NCBI RefSeq assembly: GCF_023502145.1
Contig: NZ_JAMFLI010000002.1
Coordinates: 310,001 to 374,000 of the forward strand
DNA length: 64,000 nt
Origin: Craterilacuibacter sp. RT1T
GTDB taxonomy: Bacteria; Pseudomonadota; Gammaproteobacteria; Burkholderiales; Chromobacteriaceae
Direction: 5' to 3'
The notes beneath the pieces are model-generated. The model had not been told where the DNA came from, did no database searches, and saw nothing but the letters and a program-made list of their open reading frames with translations. Positions 1-9,988 of this stretch are shown here, one piece after another. The first letter of the stretch is position 1. The number at the start of each line of letters is the position of its first letter. Position numbers and translations under genes: made by a program.

Positions 1-1
1 T

Positions 2-283
2 GGCGCCTTGCTGGCGGTGGTGGCCTATGCCGTGCTGGTCACGCAGTTGGGCTGGGTTAATGTGAGCTTGCCGTTATGGGTTCTGGTGCCGTTGGCGCTG
101 GCGCTGACCATGGTCAGCGTCGAGGGGGACTTGCTCGAGTCCTGGTTCAAGCGTTCGGCAGGGGTCAAGGATAGTAGTGCGCTATTGCCGGGGCATGGCG
201 GTGTTTATGATCGCATCGACAGCCTGATTGCGGTGCTGGCGGTCACGAATGCGCTGCTGGCGTTGTCCCGCACGTTTATCTAG
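2..283 (+). CDS. cdsA: Phosphatidate cytidylyltransferase, C-terminal part (cut by window edge)
   Basis: This is the 3' end of CDP-diglyceride synthase, the inner-membrane enzyme that makes CDP-diacylglycerol from phosphatidate and CTP. The reading frame is open to the window edge, so the N-terminal half lies outside. The visible part carries the family signature: a serine-rich entry to [18 protein letters not shown], with the conserved Lys-Asp and the His-Gly-Gly-x-x-Asp-Arg cluster, followed by a last hydrophobic helix. It stops 10 bases before dxr, in the same direction, which is the usual order in this lipid/envelope operon. Identity is secure from the signature and the neighbours. Confidence 0.93.
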   Translation, partial: GALLAVVAYAVLVTQLGWVNVSLPLWVLVPLALALTMVSVEGDLLESWFKRSAGVKDSSALLPGHGGVYDRIDSLIAVLAVTNALLALSRTFI

Positions 284-293
284 AGGCTATGAC

Positions 294-1478
294 ATGTCGC
301 GTTCTTCTTTAGGCGTTACGCTGCTGGGCTCCACCGGCAGCATAGGCAAGAGCACGCTGGACGTGCTGGCGCTGCATCCCGAGCGTTTCCATCTGGTGGC
401 ATTGACCGCGTATTCACAGCTGGATCTGTTATTCGAGCAGTGCTGCCGCTTCAAGCCTGAGTTTGCCGTGGTTGCCAATGAAGCAGCTGCCCGCGTACTG
501 CGCCCGCGACTGTCGGCTGCCGGCGTGCATACCGAGGTATTGCAGGGGGAGGGCGCACTGGAAACGGTCGCCTCCTTGCCGCAAACCGATGCGGTGATGG
601 CGGCAATCGTTGGTGCGGCCGGTTTGCGCCCCGCCATGGCGGCGGCGCGTGCCGGCAAACGCGTGATGCTGGCTAATAAAGAATCGCTAGTCGTAGCCGG
701 TGCGCTATTTATGCAGGCTGTGCGCGCCAGTGGCGCGACCTTGCTGCCGGTTGACAGCGAACACAATGCGATTTTCCAGTCCTTACCCTCTGGCTTTAGC
801 GGAGACATGGCGGCCAGCGGTGTAGAGAAGCTGGTGCTGACCGCCTCAGGCGGGCCGTTTCGCCGTATGGCGGCAGCCGATCTTGAACATGTGAGCGTGG
901 AGCAAGCGTGCGCTCACCCCAACTGGTCCATGGGGCGCAAGATTTCGGTCGATTCCGCCACGCTGATGAATAAGGGGCTGGAGCTGATCGAGGCGCACTG
1001 GCTATTCAATATGCCGGCGGCCGATATCGAGGTGGTGGTGCATCCGCAAAGCGTGATTCATTCCATGGTGCGCTACCGCGATGGCTCGGTGATTGCCCAG
1101 CTGGGGGCGCCGGATATGCGTACTCCCATTGCCTATGCCTTGTCCTGGCCGGAACGCATCGAAGCCGGCGTCGAGCGGCTGGATTTTCTCAAGCTGGGCA
1201 GCCTGACTTTCGAAGCGCCGGATATGGTGCGCTTTCCGTGCCTTGCGCTGGCTTATCAGGCCTTGGCTGCGGGGGGGGATGCCTGTTGCGTGTTAAATGC
1301 GGCGAATGAAGTTGCCGTAGCAGGTTTTCTGGACGGAAAAATCGGCTTTACCGATATTGCGCGTCAGGTTGAGGCCGCGCTCGCGGCGCTGGACTTGTCG
1401 GCCAGCACTTCGATCGATGATTTGATGGCGCGCGACGCCGAGGCGCGGCGCTTTGTTGCGGCGAGGATAGGCGGATGA
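294..1478 (+). CDS. dxr: 1-deoxy-D-xylulose 5-phosphate reductoisomerase
   Basis: Second enzyme of the MEP isoprenoid pathway: it rearranges and reduces DXP to 2-C-methyl-D-erythritol 4-phosphate with NADPH in the cytoplasm. The 394-residue protein has the N-terminal dinucleotide motif [11 protein letters not shown] (about residues 12-22), the metal and substrate motif DSEHNAIFQ (D153, E155) and the stretch [18 protein letters not shown]. The ATG at 294 was chosen because it gives the canonical N-terminus just before the beta-alpha-beta fold and follows GAGG; the frame is open further upstream but only as an overlap with cdsA. Its stop overlaps the rseP start in ATGATGA, so the two are probably translationally coupled. 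Confidence 0.97.
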   Translation: MSRSSLGVTLLGSTGSIGKSTLDVLALHPERFHLVALTAYSQLDLLFEQCCRFKPEFAVVANEAAARVLRPRLSAAGVHTEVLQGEGALETVASLPQTDAVMAAIVGAAGLRPAMAAARAGKRVMLANKESLVVAGALFMQAVRASGATLLPVDSEHNAIFQSLPSGFSGDMAASGVEKLVLTASGGPFRRMAAADLEHVSVEQACAHPNWSMGRKISVDSATLMNKGLELIEAHWLFNMPAADIEVVVHPQSVIHSMVRYRDGSVIAQLGAPDMRTPIAYALSWPERIEAGVERLDFLKLGSLTFEAPDMVRFPCLALAYQALAAGGDACCVLNAANEVAVAGFLDGKIGFTDIARQVEAALAALDLSASTSIDDLMARDAEARRFVAARIGG

Positions 1479-2815
1479 TGACAGTACTCGCGTTTTTGTT
1501 GGCCATCGGCGTGCTGGTGACCTTTCACGAGTATGGTCATTATCAGGTTGCGCGCTGGTGCGGCGTGCGCGTATTGCGTTTCTCCATCGGCTTTGGCAAG
1601 CCGTTATTGAAACGGCAGCGCGGCGATACCGAATGGGTGCTGGCGGCCATCCCTCTGGGCGGCTACGTCAAGATGCTGGACGAACGCGAAGGGGAGGTCA
1701 GGGCGGAAGACCGCCACCTGGCCTTCAATAACCAGTCGGTTTACAAGCGTATTGCCATTGTCGCGGCGGGGCCAATAGCCAACTTCTTGTTGGCTATTGC
1801 CTTGTTCTGGTTGGTGCTGCTGCCCGGTGGTACCGCCGTGCAGCCTCTGGTGGGTACTGTGGCACAGCAAAGTGCCGCCGCCGCCGCTGGGGTACAGACA
1901 GGAGACCGTCTTGTTGCGATCAACGGTCAGGCAACGCCCAACTGGGAGGCCATCAGCGATGCCGTCAATCAAGGCATCGCCAATGATGGCCAGCTTGTTC
2001 TAAGCGTGGAGCAAGGCGGCACGCGCCGTGAACTGCAGGTCGACTTGCCACGTTTTGGCCTTACGCAGTTAGATGAAAAAAGCCTGAGCAAGCTGGGCAT
2101 GATGCCGGCGCGTTATTTGCCGAAAATTGCCATGCTTGAACCCTCGGGGGCAGGGGCTAAGGCCGGGCTCAAGGTCGGGGATACCTTGCTGGCCATGGAC
2201 GGTGTACCGGTGAAGACCTGGGCGGACTGGGTGGCAGTGGTAAAAAACCATCCTGGAAAGTCGATGCAGCTTCAAGTCGAGCGTGCGGGTAAAACGCTGG
2301 ATTTGATCTTGCGCCCGGATACGGTGATGCAGGACGGGCAGGCGAGTGGACGTATCGGTGCAGCACCCGAAGTGGATCGTGTCTGGAATCAGGCTTTGCT
2401 CTTGCGCGTCGATTACACGCCATTTGAAGCACTGGATGCCGCACTCGCCCGCACCTGGTCGATGTCGGTGACCACGCTAAGAATGATGGGGGGCATGTTG
2501 TTCGGCCAGGTGTCGCTGGATGCGGTAAGTGGTCCGTTTACCATTGCCGACTATGCCGGCAAGAGTGCCAATCAGGGCTGGCAAAGTTATCTTGCATTCA
2601 TGGCTGTCATCAGTATTAGTCTTGGCGTACTCAATCTGTTGCCTGTGCCGGTGCTGGATGGGGGACACTTGCTGTATTATGTGGCAGAAATTATCAGGGG
2701 CCGGCCGTTGAGCGAACAGGTTCAGCAGCTTGGCCAGCGCATCGGTTTTGCCATTATCATGGCACTTATGGTTCTTGCCCTCTTCAATGATTTGGGCCGA
2801 CTGCTCGGAGGCTGA
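1475..2815 (+). CDS. rseP: Site-2 zinc metalloprotease RseP
   Basis: Intramembrane protease that cuts anti-sigma factor RseA after DegS and so releases sigma-E; it also clears signal peptide remnants. The 446-residue chain has the catalytic HEYGH motif at residues 18-22 in the first membrane helix, two periplasmic PDZ domains (roughly 115-185 and 205-280), and the third zinc ligand in the C-terminal [12 protein letters not shown] motif near residue 390. HEYGH rather than HEFGH is a conservative change. Two ATG codons are adjacent (1475 and 1478); either could start the protein. It lies directly before bamA, as in most proteobacteria. Confidence 0.96.
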   Translation: MMTVLAFLLAIGVLVTFHEYGHYQVARWCGVRVLRFSIGFGKPLLKRQRGDTEWVLAAIPLGGYVKMLDEREGEVRAEDRHLAFNNQSVYKRIAIVAAGPIANFLLAIALFWLVLLPGGTAVQPLVGTVAQQSAAAAAGVQTGDRLVAINGQATPNWEAISDAVNQGIANDGQLVLSVEQGGTRRELQVDLPRFGLTQLDEKSLSKLGMMPARYLPKIAMLEPSGAGAKAGLKVGDTLLAMDGVPVKTWADWVAVVKNHPGKSMQLQVERAGKTLDLILRPDTVMQDGQASGRIGAAPEVDRVWNQALLLRVDYTPFEALDAALARTWSMSVTTLRMMGGMLFGQVSLDAVSGPFTIADYAGKSANQGWQSYLAFMAVISISLGVLNLLPVPVLDGGHLLYYVAEIIRGRPLSEQVQQLGQRIGFAIIMALMVLALFNDLGRLLGG

Positions 2816-2823
2816 CGCCAAGC

Positions 2824-5121
2824 ATGAAAACAACAACATTAGTCGCTGCACTTGCCATGGCCTTTATGGCCCAGGCTCAGGCTGAAAGCAGCTTTGTCAT
2901 CAAGGATATCAAGGTAGAGGGTTTGCAGCGTACCGAGCCCGGTACGGTGTTCAGCTATCTGCCGGTCAAGGTGGGTGATACGTTTGACAGCCAGAAGGCT
3001 GCCGACGCGATCAAGGCACTGTTTGCCACGGGCTTTTTTAACGATGTCCGAGTCGAGCATGACGGCGATGTCGTTATCGTTGCCGTGGCTGAACGTCCGG
3101 TGGTGGCGCAACTGACGGTCGAAGGTGCCAAGGAATTCGATAAGGAGCAGCTGAAAAAGGCGCTCAAGGAAAATGGTCTGGCCGATGGCCGCATCTTCGA
3201 TCAGGCTTTGCTGGACCAGGCGGTACAGGAGCTTAAGCGCCAGTATTACAGCCGCGGCAAATATTCGGTAGAGATCCAGCCTACGGTGACGCGGCTGGAC
3301 CGCAACCGCGTGGCGGTGACGCTGGATATTACCGAAGGCGTGACCGCCAAGATTCGCGATATCAAGATTGTCGGTGCGCAGGATTTCTCGCAGGACGATC
3401 TGCTGGAAGAGTTTTCTCTCGCCCCCTCCGGCTGGACCAGCTGGCTGGCGCGCGACGACCAGTACTCCAAGCAAAAGCTGTCTGCCGATCTGGAAAAGCT
3501 CAAGGCCTTCTACCAGAACCAGGGTTACGTCGAGTTCAATATCGAGTCGACCCAGGTTTCCATTAGCGCCGACAAAAAAGACGTTTACCTCACCATTAAT
3601 GTGACGGAGGGTAAGCCGTTTCGCGTGTCGGAAACGCGTCTGGCGGGTGATTTGAAAGTCGCAGAAGCGGAACTGAAGCCTTTGGTTGCGATCAAGGACG
3701 GGGCTTTGTTCGAGCGCGAAAAGGTGAATGATACGGTCAGCGCCATTGCCGACAAGCTGGGCGCCGAAGGTTACGCCTTTGCCAACGTCAATGTGGTGCC
3801 TGAGCTGGATAAGGAAAAGCAGACCGTCAAGCTGACCTTCTTTGTCGATCCGGGCCGCAAGACCTATGTGCGCCGCGTATCCATTGCCGGCAATACCCGC
3901 ACCCGTGATGAAGTGATCCGGCGCGAATTGCGCCAGCTGGAAGCGTCTACCTATAGCGGTGAGGCGATCAAGCGCTCCAAAGAGCGTTTGGAGTTGCTGG
4001 GCTATTTCGAAACGGTCAATATCGAAACGCCACCTGTAAGCGAAACGCCGGATCAGGTTGATATGGCGATTTCGGTTAAGGAACGCGCCACCGGCAGCAT
4101 ACAAGCCGGTGTCGGTTTCGTGCAGGGCGAAGGTTTGCAGCTGTCGGCCTCGGTGTCACAAAGTAATGTGCTGGGTTCCGGCAAGTCCATTGCGTTGGCC
4201 TTCTCCAACGGCAAGGCCAATAAGCAGGCGTCGGTTTCGTTTACCGATCCTTATTTCACCGCGGACGGTGTGAGCCTTGGTTACGATGCTTACTATCGCG
4301 TGTATGACCCGGATGCCGTGGATCAGAGCCGCTATAAGAGCACGACGGTTGGCGGCGGTTTGCGCATGGGCGTGCCGATCACCGAGTACGATCGGGTCAA
4401 TCTTGGCCTTGGCGTCGAAAATACCGATCTGACGCTATTTCCCGAGAGCCCGCAGCGCTATCACGACTTTGTCGACGAGTATGGCCCCAAGAATACCACC
4501 TTGCTGGGCAGTGCCAGCTGGGGGCGCGATACGCGCGACAGCGCCTTGTGGCCGACGCGTGGCGGCACCATGGGCTTGCGCCTGGAGGCGGGTTTGCCTG
4601 GCGGTGATATCCAGTACTGGCGCTTTACGCCTAGCGTGACCTGGTTCTTCCCGCTGTCCAAGACCTTCACCCTCGCGACCAGCGGTGAAGCGGGCATCGT
4701 CAAGGGTTATGGCCGTACCAAGGATGTGCCGTTCTTCCAGAACTTCTATATGGGTGGCATTGGCTCGGTACGCGGCTACGATAATGGCAGTATCGGCCCT
4801 AAAGAACCGGATGAATTCGGGGATATGGACTATCTGGGCGGCACGCGTAAATTGCAGACCAGCATTGAGCTGCTGTTCCCCTTCCCGGGCATGAAGGATA
4901 ACCGTTCGCTGCGTACCAGCTTGTTCTTCGATGCCGGTACCTTGTGGGATCCAACAGAGGCCAACAGCAGCATGTCCAGTGAGCTGCGCTACTCGGCAGG
5001 TGCTGCGCTGGCCTGGCTGTCCCCGGTTGGGCCGATGAAGTTCAGCTATGCCGTGCCGTTGAAGAAGGAAGAGGATGACAAGATCCAGCGCTTCCAGTTC
5101 ACCTTGGGCACGGTCTTCTAA
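2824..5121 (+). CDS. bamA: Outer membrane protein assembly factor BamA
   Basis: Central component of the BAM complex that folds beta-barrel proteins into the outer membrane. The 765-residue precursor starts with a signal peptide (cleavage predicted after AQA, about residue 20), continues with five POTRA repeats up to about residue 420 and ends with a 16-strand barrel of the bacterial surface antigen family. The barrel shows the VRGY-type lid motif (GSVRGYDNG) and the chain ends in Phe (TLGTVF), the usual outer-membrane targeting signal. A partner lipoprotein, bamD, is encoded at 33.65 kb in this window. Spacing of 8 bases from rseP supports co-transcription. Confidence 0.97.
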   Translation: MKTTTLVAALAMAFMAQAQAESSFVIKDIKVEGLQRTEPGTVFSYLPVKVGDTFDSQKAADAIKALFATGFFNDVRVEHDGDVVIVAVAERPVVAQLTVEGAKEFDKEQLKKALKENGLADGRIFDQALLDQAVQELKRQYYSRGKYSVEIQPTVTRLDRNRVAVTLDITEGVTAKIRDIKIVGAQDFSQDDLLEEFSLAPSGWTSWLARDDQYSKQKLSADLEKLKAFYQNQGYVEFNIESTQVSISADKKDVYLTINVTEGKPFRVSETRLAGDLKVAEAELKPLVAIKDGALFEREKVNDTVSAIADKLGAEGYAFANVNVVPELDKEKQTVKLTFFVDPGRKTYVRRVSIAGNTRTRDEVIRRELRQLEASTYSGEAIKRSKERLELLGYFETVNIETPPVSETPDQVDMAISVKERATGSIQAGVGFVQGEGLQLSASVSQSNVLGSGKSIALAFSNGKANKQASVSFTDPYFTADGVSLGYDAYYRVYDPDAVDQSRYKSTTVGGGLRMGVPITEYDRVNLGLGVENTDLTLFPESPQRYHDFVDEYGPKNTTLLGSASWGRDTRDSALWPTRGGTMGLRLEAGLPGGDIQYWRFTPSVTWFFPLSKTFTLATSGEAGIVKGYGRTKDVPFFQNFYMGGIGSVRGYDNGSIGPKEPDEFGDMDYLGGTRKLQTSIELLFPFPGMKDNRSLRTSLFFDAGTLWDPTEANSSMSSELRYSAGAALAWLSPVGPMKFSYAVPLKKEEDDKIQRFQFTLGTVF

Positions 5122-5131
5122 GGGAGGTTTT

Positions 5132-5617
5132 GTGAGAGCGATCAATACACTGTGTCTGGCGCTGGGCCTGGTTTTTGCCGGCTCGGCCTCGGCAGCCGAT
5201 TTCAAGTTTGGCTATATCAAGATCGAGCGCATCTACAGTGAATCTGCTCCGGCGCAAGCCGCGCAGAAAAAACTGGAAAAAGAGTTTGCGCCGCGCGAGG
5301 CCGAACTTAAGCGCCTGGGTGCCAAGGCCAAAGAACTGCAGGCACAGCTGGCGAAAAAGCCGGATGATGCGGCGCGTCGCAGCATAGAGCGCGAGATGGG
5401 TGCGCTGGAGCGCGAGTATCAGGCCAGACTCAGGGATTTTCGCGATGATTTGAATCAGCGCCGCAATGAAGAGTTTGCTGCGGTGCAGGAGCGGGCCAAT
5501 AGACTGGTACGCCAGATTGCCGAGAAAGAGCAATATGATCTGGTGTTGCAGGATGCGGTCTACGTCAATCCCAAGTTCGACATCACGCCGCGCGTGTTGA
5601 AAGAAATGGAAAAATAA
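5132..5617 (+). CDS. skp: Periplasmic chaperone Skp/OmpH
   Basis: Periplasmic holdase that carries unfolded outer-membrane proteins to BamA. The start is a GTG at 5132, chosen because it sits behind GGGAGG and gives a clean signal peptide (residues 1 to about 21, cut before ADFKFGYI); the frame stays open upstream but overlaps bamA. The mature part has the conserved N-terminal strand FGYIKIERI followed by a long charged coiled-coil (about residues 40-120), matching the jellyfish-shaped Skp trimer. Length is 161 residues, normal for the family. It begins 10 bases after bamA and is separated from lpxD by 86 bases. Confidence 0.94.
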   Translation: MRAINTLCLALGLVFAGSASAADFKFGYIKIERIYSESAPAQAAQKKLEKEFAPREAELKRLGAKAKELQAQLAKKPDDAARRSIEREMGALEREYQARLRDFRDDLNQRRNEEFAAVQERANRLVRQIAEKEQYDLVLQDAVYVNPKFDITPRVLKEMEK

Positions 5618-5673
5618 GCCCGGACACGTTCCGGTTTATGCTGCGCGGACGCCAGTGCGTTCGCGCCATTGCC

Positions 5674-5692
5674 AGCCGACGTTAAGTCGGCT
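5674..5692 (+). other. Hairpin between skp and lpxD
   Basis: Inverted repeat with 7-bp arms AGCCGAC and GTCGGCT around a 5-base loop, followed by TTATT. It lies in the only sizeable gap inside the bam-lpx operon. It could weakly attenuate transcription or stabilise the upstream mRNA; the T-run is too poor to call a terminator with confidence. Confidence 0.4.
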
Positions 5693-5703
5693 TTATTACT
5701 GCC

Positions 5704-6747
5704 ATGAAACTATCCGAAATTATCCGTCACCTCGGTGGCGAACTCATTGGTGAAGACCGCGAAATCGTCAAGCTGGCGCCGCTTAGCAGCGCGCTGGCTG
5801 ATGAGATCACCTTTCTTGCCAATCCGAAATACCGGCGTGAGCTGGCTTTGTCTTCGGCGAGCTGCGTGATTGTGCGCGCGGATATGCTAGACGAGGCGGC
5901 AGCGCCTGGACGCAGCCTGATTGTGACGGCCGACCCGTATCTGTATTTTGCCCGCGTAGCGACTTTGCTGAATCCCGTGCCTGCCTTGCGCCCGGGGATA
6001 GATGCGCGGGCGGTGGTCGATGCCAGCGCCGAAGTTGCAAAGAGCAGCGAAATAGGTCCCCTGGTATCGCTTGGGCGCGGCGTAGTGGTTGGCGAGCGTT
6101 GCCGTCTGTATCCGGGCGTGGTGCTGGGGGATGGTGTGGTGTTGGGTGACGATGTGACCTTGTACCCGAATGTGACCATCTATCACGGCTGCCATATCGG
6201 TCACCGGGTGGCGATCCACTCCGGTACGGTGATCGGTGCCGACGGCTTTGGTCTGGCCTGGGATAAGGATCACTGGTTCAAAATCCCGCAGACCGGCCGC
6301 GTCGTGATTGAAGACGATGTCGAAGTCGGCGCCAATACCACGATAGACCGCGGTGCGCTGTCGGATACGGTGATCCGTGCCGGTGCCAAAATAGACAATT
6401 TGGTGCAGATCGCGCACAACTGCGAAATTGGCGAACACACGGCCATTGCCGGCTGCACCGGTATTGCCGGTAGCAGCAAGATCGGGGCGCGCTGCACCCT
6501 GGGCGGGGCGGTGATGATGGTCGGTCATATCGAAGTTGCCGACCGTACCCATATTGGTGGCGGCACCCTGGTGTCCAAGTCGATCAAAAAAGCCGACAAC
6601 TATGCCTCCAGCTACCCGATGTCGACGGCCAAGGACTGGATGGCCAATGCCGTGCATCTGCGCCATCTGGACCGTCTGGTCGACCGGGTTAAGCTGCTGG
6701 AAAAAGAACTCTCACAGATCAAGAACAAAGAAGGACAAGCCGAATGA
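5704..6747 (+). CDS. lpxD: UDP-3-O-(3-hydroxyacyl)glucosamine N-acyltransferase
   Basis: Third enzyme of lipid A synthesis: it transfers a 3-hydroxyacyl chain from ACP to the 2-amino group of UDP-3-O-acylglucosamine. The 347-residue protein has the N-terminal uridine-binding domain (about 1-100), then left-handed beta-helix hexapeptide repeats (about 105-315, e.g. [18 protein letters not shown]), and a C-terminal helix that recognises ACP. The presumed catalytic histidine is H238 in AHNCEIGEH, equivalent to H239 in E. coli. The stop overlaps the fabZ start by 4 bases (ATGA), the standard lpxD-fabZ-lpxA-lpxB arrangement. Confidence 0.97.
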   Translation: MKLSEIIRHLGGELIGEDREIVKLAPLSSALADEITFLANPKYRRELALSSASCVIVRADMLDEAAAPGRSLIVTADPYLYFARVATLLNPVPALRPGIDARAVVDASAEVAKSSEIGPLVSLGRGVVVGERCRLYPGVVLGDGVVLGDDVTLYPNVTIYHGCHIGHRVAIHSGTVIGADGFGLAWDKDHWFKIPQTGRVVIEDDVEVGANTTIDRGALSDTVIRAGAKIDNLVQIAHNCEIGEHTAIAGCTGIAGSSKIGARCTLGGAVMMVGHIEVADRTHIGGGTLVSKSIKKADNYASSYPMSTAKDWMANAVHLRHLDRLVDRVKLLEKELSQIKNKEGQAE

Positions 6748-7193
6748 GCGAAGAAGTAACGATCGATGTGCGTGAAATCATGCGCCACCTGCCGCACCGC
6801 TACCCGTTTTTGCTGGTGGACCGCGTCACCGAATTCGAGCCGGGCAAGCGCATCAAGGCGCTGAAAAACGTCACCATTAACGAGCCGTTCTTTGTTGGCC
6901 ATTTTGGCGACTATCCGGTGATGCCGGGCGTGCTGATTATCGAGGCGCTGGCGCAGGCTGCCGGCGTGCTGTCGATCAAGAGTGCGGGCGAGCGCAAGGA
7001 TAACGAGCTTTACTTCTTTGTCGGCATCGACAATGCCCGCTTCAAGCGTCAGGTCGTGCCGGGCGACCAGCTGGTGCTGGAAGTCGAGCAGATTGCCGCC
7101 AAACGCGGCATTGCCAAATATACGGCGCGCGCGCTGGTCGACGGCCAGGTGGCGTGCGAGGCTGAAATCATGTGTGCCAAGCGCGAGGTCTGA
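6744..7193 (+). CDS. fabZ: 3-hydroxyacyl-ACP dehydratase FabZ
   Basis: Dehydrates 3-hydroxyacyl-ACP in fatty acid elongation, competing with LpxA and LpxD for 3-hydroxyacyl-ACP, which explains its place in the lipid A operon. The 149-residue hot-dog-fold protein shows [12 protein letters not shown] near the N-terminus and the catalytic pair H53 ([12 protein letters not shown]) and E67 ([10 protein letters not shown]). Starts in the ATGA overlap with lpxD and ends one base before lpxA. Nothing unusual. Confidence 0.97.
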   Translation: MSEEVTIDVREIMRHLPHRYPFLLVDRVTEFEPGKRIKALKNVTINEPFFVGHFGDYPVMPGVLIIEALAQAAGVLSIKSAGERKDNELYFFVGIDNARFKRQVVPGDQLVLEVEQIAAKRGIAKYTARALVDGQVACEAEIMCAKREV

Positions 7194-7194
7194 T

Positions 7195-7968
7195 ATGGCT
7201 ATCCATCCAACGGCGATTGTCGATGCGAATGCCAAAGTTGCCGCCGATGTCGAAATCGGCGCCTACTCCATCATCGGCCCGCATGTCGAGATAGGCGAGG
7301 GTTGCTGGATAGGCCCGCATGTGGTGATTGAAGGTCATACCAAGCTGGGGCGTAATAACCGCGTGTTTCAGTTCTGTTCGCTGGGTGCGGCCCCGCAGGA
7401 CAAAAAATACGCCGGCGAGCCGACCCGTCTGGAAATCGGCGACAACAACACCATACGCGAATTCTGCACCTTCAATCTGGGTACCGCTCAGGATGTGGGC
7501 GTGACTCGTGTCGGCAACGATAACTGGATCATGGCCTATGTCCATCTGGCGCATGATTGCCAGGTCGGCAACCATACCATTTTCGCCAATAACGCGACCT
7601 TGGCCGGTCATGTGCATATCGGCGACTGGGTGATTCTGGGCGGCTTTACCAGCGTGCACCAGTTCACCGTGATCGGCGACCATGCCATGACGGCTTTTTC
7701 CAGTGCGGTGACGCAGGATGTGCCGCCCTTTGTCATGGCCGCGGGTAACCGTGCCGTGCCGGCGGGCATCAATAGCGAGGGCCTTAAGCGCCGCGGCTTT
7801 AGTGCCGAGGCGATACGGGCGGTGAAGAATGCCTATAAGGCGCTATACCGTCAGGGGCTGTCGCTGGACGAAGCCAAGGCTGCCGTGGCTGACTTGGTGA
7901 CGGCCCAGCCTGAGCTTGAGCCCTTCACCCGCTTCTTTGCCCAATCGGCGCGAGGGATTATCCGCTGA
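7195..7968 (+). CDS. lpxA: UDP-N-acetylglucosamine O-acyltransferase
   Basis: First enzyme of lipid A synthesis: acylates the 3-OH of UDP-GlcNAc from 3-hydroxyacyl-ACP. The ATG at 7195, two bases after the fabZ stop, gives the usual 257-residue protein beginning [14 protein letters not shown]; an upstream extension would only overlap fabZ. It is built of hexapeptide repeats forming a left-handed beta-helix (about 1-185) with a C-terminal helical cap. The catalytic histidine is H120 in [11 protein letters not shown]. The chain-length ruler residue cannot be assigned without an alignment. Confidence 0.97.
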   Translation: MAIHPTAIVDANAKVAADVEIGAYSIIGPHVEIGEGCWIGPHVVIEGHTKLGRNNRVFQFCSLGAAPQDKKYAGEPTRLEIGDNNTIREFCTFNLGTAQDVGVTRVGNDNWIMAYVHLAHDCQVGNHTIFANNATLAGHVHIGDWVILGGFTSVHQFTVIGDHAMTAFSSAVTQDVPPFVMAAGNRAVPAGINSEGLKRRGFSAEAIRAVKNAYKALYRQGLSLDEAKAAVADLVTAQPELEPFTRFFAQSARGIIR

Positions 7969-7970
7969 CC

Positions 7971-9152
7971 ATGGGGGAATCCTTATTCCGTAAGCCGGGG
8001 GCGCTCAAGGTGGCGATGGTCGCCGGTGAGGCCTCCGGCGATCTACTGGGTGCCTACCTGATCGATGCCATCAAGGCGCGTCACCCTGAGGTGGAGTTTG
8101 CCGGCATAGGCGGGCCGCGCATGCTGGCGCGCGGCTTTCATAGCATGGTGCCGCAGGAGCGTCTGGCCGTACGCGGCTATCTGGAAGTGCTGTCGCGTCT
8201 GCCTGAATTATTGGGGATACGGCGCCGCCTGAAAAACGCCTTGCTGCTTGAACGCCCCGATGTGTTTATCGGTGTGGACGCGCCCGACTTCAACTTGGGG
8301 CTGGAAAAATCGCTCAAATCCGGCGGTCTGGCTACCGTGCATTATGTCAGTCCTTCGGTCTGGGCCTGGCGGCCCGAGCGGGTGGCCAAAATCGGCGAAT
8401 CGGTGTCGCGCATGCTGTGCCTGTTTCCGATGGAGCCGCCGTTATACGAAAAATACGGTGTGCCGGTGTCCTTTGTCGGTCACCCGCTGGCCAGCGAAAT
8501 TGCGATTGTGCCGGATAAAGCCGCCATGCGGCGTGAACTGGGCTTGGCGCAAGCGGTGCCGGTGTTTGCCTTGCTGCCGGGCTCGCGCGTCAGCGAGCTG
8601 GACTTCATGATGCCGGTGTATCTGGCGGCCGCGCGTTTATTGCTGGAGCGCTATCCGGAGGCGCAATTTTTGGTGCCGCTGGCGACGCGCGCCACGATGG
8701 ATAGGTTTGATGCCTTGCTGACCGAACACAAGGCATGGGATCTGCCGCTACGCAAGCTGATCGGCCATGCGCAGATGGCGATGATAGCCAGCGATGTGGT
8801 GCTGGTGACCAGTGGTACGGCCACGCTGGAGGTGGCGCTGACCAAGCGCCCCATGGTGATCAGCTACAAGCTCTCGGCGTTCACCTACTGGCTGGTCAAG
8901 CGCAAGATCAAGCTGCCCTGGGTGGGCTTGCCCAATATCCTGGCCGGGCGCGCGGTGGTGCCCGAGTTGCTGCAAGGCGAGGCGACACCGCAAAAACTGG
9001 CGGCGGAGCTGAGCCGCATTTATCAGGATGCGGCTTACCAAGCCGAGGTGGTGGCGGAGTTTACCCGCTTGCATCTGGCTTTGAAGCAGGACACGGCCAG
9101 TCTGGCGGCCGACGCGGTATTGGAGGTGGCAGGATGCAGTCAGTCAGTCTGA
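7971..9152 (+). CDS. lpxB: Lipid-A-disaccharide synthase
   Basis: GT19 glycosyltransferase that joins 2,3-diacylglucosamine 1-phosphate (lipid X) and UDP-diacylglucosamine to form the lipid A disaccharide at the inner membrane. The 393-residue protein has the N-terminal motif [14 protein letters not shown], the IGIGGPRM-like loop, the [13 protein letters not shown] segment and the C-terminal SGTATLE nucleotide site. It begins 2 bases after lpxA and its end overlaps rnhB by 19 bases. Length and motifs are typical. Confidence 0.97.
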   Translation: MGESLFRKPGALKVAMVAGEASGDLLGAYLIDAIKARHPEVEFAGIGGPRMLARGFHSMVPQERLAVRGYLEVLSRLPELLGIRRRLKNALLLERPDVFIGVDAPDFNLGLEKSLKSGGLATVHYVSPSVWAWRPERVAKIGESVSRMLCLFPMEPPLYEKYGVPVSFVGHPLASEIAIVPDKAAMRRELGLAQAVPVFALLPGSRVSELDFMMPVYLAAARLLLERYPEAQFLVPLATRATMDRFDALLTEHKAWDLPLRKLIGHAQMAMIASDVVLVTSGTATLEVALTKRPMVISYKLSAFTYWLVKRKIKLPWVGLPNILAGRAVVPELLQGEATPQKLAAELSRIYQDAAYQAEVVAEFTRLHLALKQDTASLAADAVLEVAGCSQSV

Positions 9153-9730
9153 TCGCCGGCGTGGACGAGGCGGGCCGGGGGCCCTTGGCCGGTGAAGTGT
9201 ATGCGGCGGCGGTGATACTCGACCCGGCGCGGCCGATCGCGGGGCTGGCCGACTCGAAAAAACTGTCCGAGACCAAGCGTGACGCATTGGCACTGGAAAT
9301 CCGCGAAAAAGCCTTGTGCTGGTGTATTGCCCGCGCCAGTGTTGCCGAAATCGATACGCTGAATATTCTGCACGCGACCATGCTGGCCATGCGCCGCGCG
9401 CTGGAGGGGCTGGAGCGGCAGCCGGTCGAGGCCATCATCGATGGCAACCGCGTACCTGCCGGCCTTACGATGGCGGCGCGCGCCATCGTCAAGGGCGATG
9501 CCAGCGAGCCTGCCATTTCAGCCGCCTCAATTCTGGCCAAAACGGCACGCGATGCGTCCTTGCTCGAACTGGACGCACGCCACCCCGAGTACGGCTTTGC
9601 ACGGCATAAGGGTTATCCGACTGCCGAGCATATGGCGGCCATCGCCGCTCATGGCGTACTGGCCGAGCACCGCAAGAGTTTTGGTCCAGTCAAAAAATGG
9701 CTGGAAGCACATCAGGGCGAGTTGTTCTAA
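9134..9730 (+). CDS. rnhB: Ribonuclease HII
   Basis: Removes misincorporated ribonucleotides and RNA from RNA-DNA hybrids. The ATG at 9134 lies inside the end of lpxB behind AGG and gives a 198-residue protein with the active site [10 protein letters not shown] (D11, E12), D103 in IIDGNR and a fourth acidic residue in [14 protein letters not shown]. The frame is open a long way upstream, but that is only lpxB read in another frame. The TAA stop is exactly the 3-bp sequence duplicated on both sides of the small transposon-like element that follows at 9731. Confidence 0.96.
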   Translation: MQSVSLIAGVDEAGRGPLAGEVYAAAVILDPARPIAGLADSKKLSETKRDALALEIREKALCWCIARASVAEIDTLNILHATMLAMRRALEGLERQPVEAIIDGNRVPAGLTMAARAIVKGDASEPAISAASILAKTARDASLLELDARHPEYGFARHKGYPTAEHMAAIAAHGVLAEHRKSFGPVKKWLEAHQGELF

Positions 9731-9870
9731 GAGCGTGTTCACGGTCTCGCGAGCGAGGGCGAGACAAGGCGAAAATGGCTGAGAAAGCGGAATGTACAGG
9801 TCGTACATGAGCATTTCGAAGCCGTTGAGGGCGCCGTATCGCTGATGCGCAGCAGATCGTGAACAGGCTC
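9731..9870 (+). mobile_element. 140-bp non-autonomous transposon-like element (MITE), copy 1
   Basis: A 140-bp element bounded by 13-bp terminal inverted repeats that differ at one base (GAGCGTGTTCACG at the left, the complement of GAGCCTGTTCACG at the right). It is flanked by TAA at 9728-9730 and 9871-9873, a 3-bp target duplication. A second copy, about 85 percent identical by eye and in the opposite orientation, is at 31370-31510. No transposase is encoded. From memory, GAGCxTGTTC termini with a TNA duplication are typical of the IS1031 group of the IS5 family, so it is probably mobilised by such an IS elsewhere in the genome. Confidence 0.8.
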
Positions 9871-9915
9871 TAAAGGATTTGATGGCTCGCGGCATGGCTG
9901 ATGTGGTGAAAGCTA

Positions 9916-9957
9916 AAAACAGGGCGCTCCTTGAATGGGAGACGCCCTGTTTTTTTA
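9916..9957. terminator. Bidirectional rho-independent terminator between rnhB and the antiporter gene
   Basis: GC-rich hairpin with arms AAAACAGGGCG and CGCCCTGTTTT plus an inner CTCC/GGGAG pairing, flanked by A-run on one side and T-run on the other. It can stop transcripts from rnhB (plus) and from the convergent antiporter gene (minus). Confidence 0.85.
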
Positions 9958-9988
9958 TGGCGGGCTAAAAAGTGCCCAAGCGGGAGGC

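Noticed and set aside
2839-4104. 421-codon open frame on the minus strand inside bamA
   Set aside because: Lies fully within bamA, whose POTRA and barrel motifs are clear; its translation has no recognisable domain and no ribosome site.
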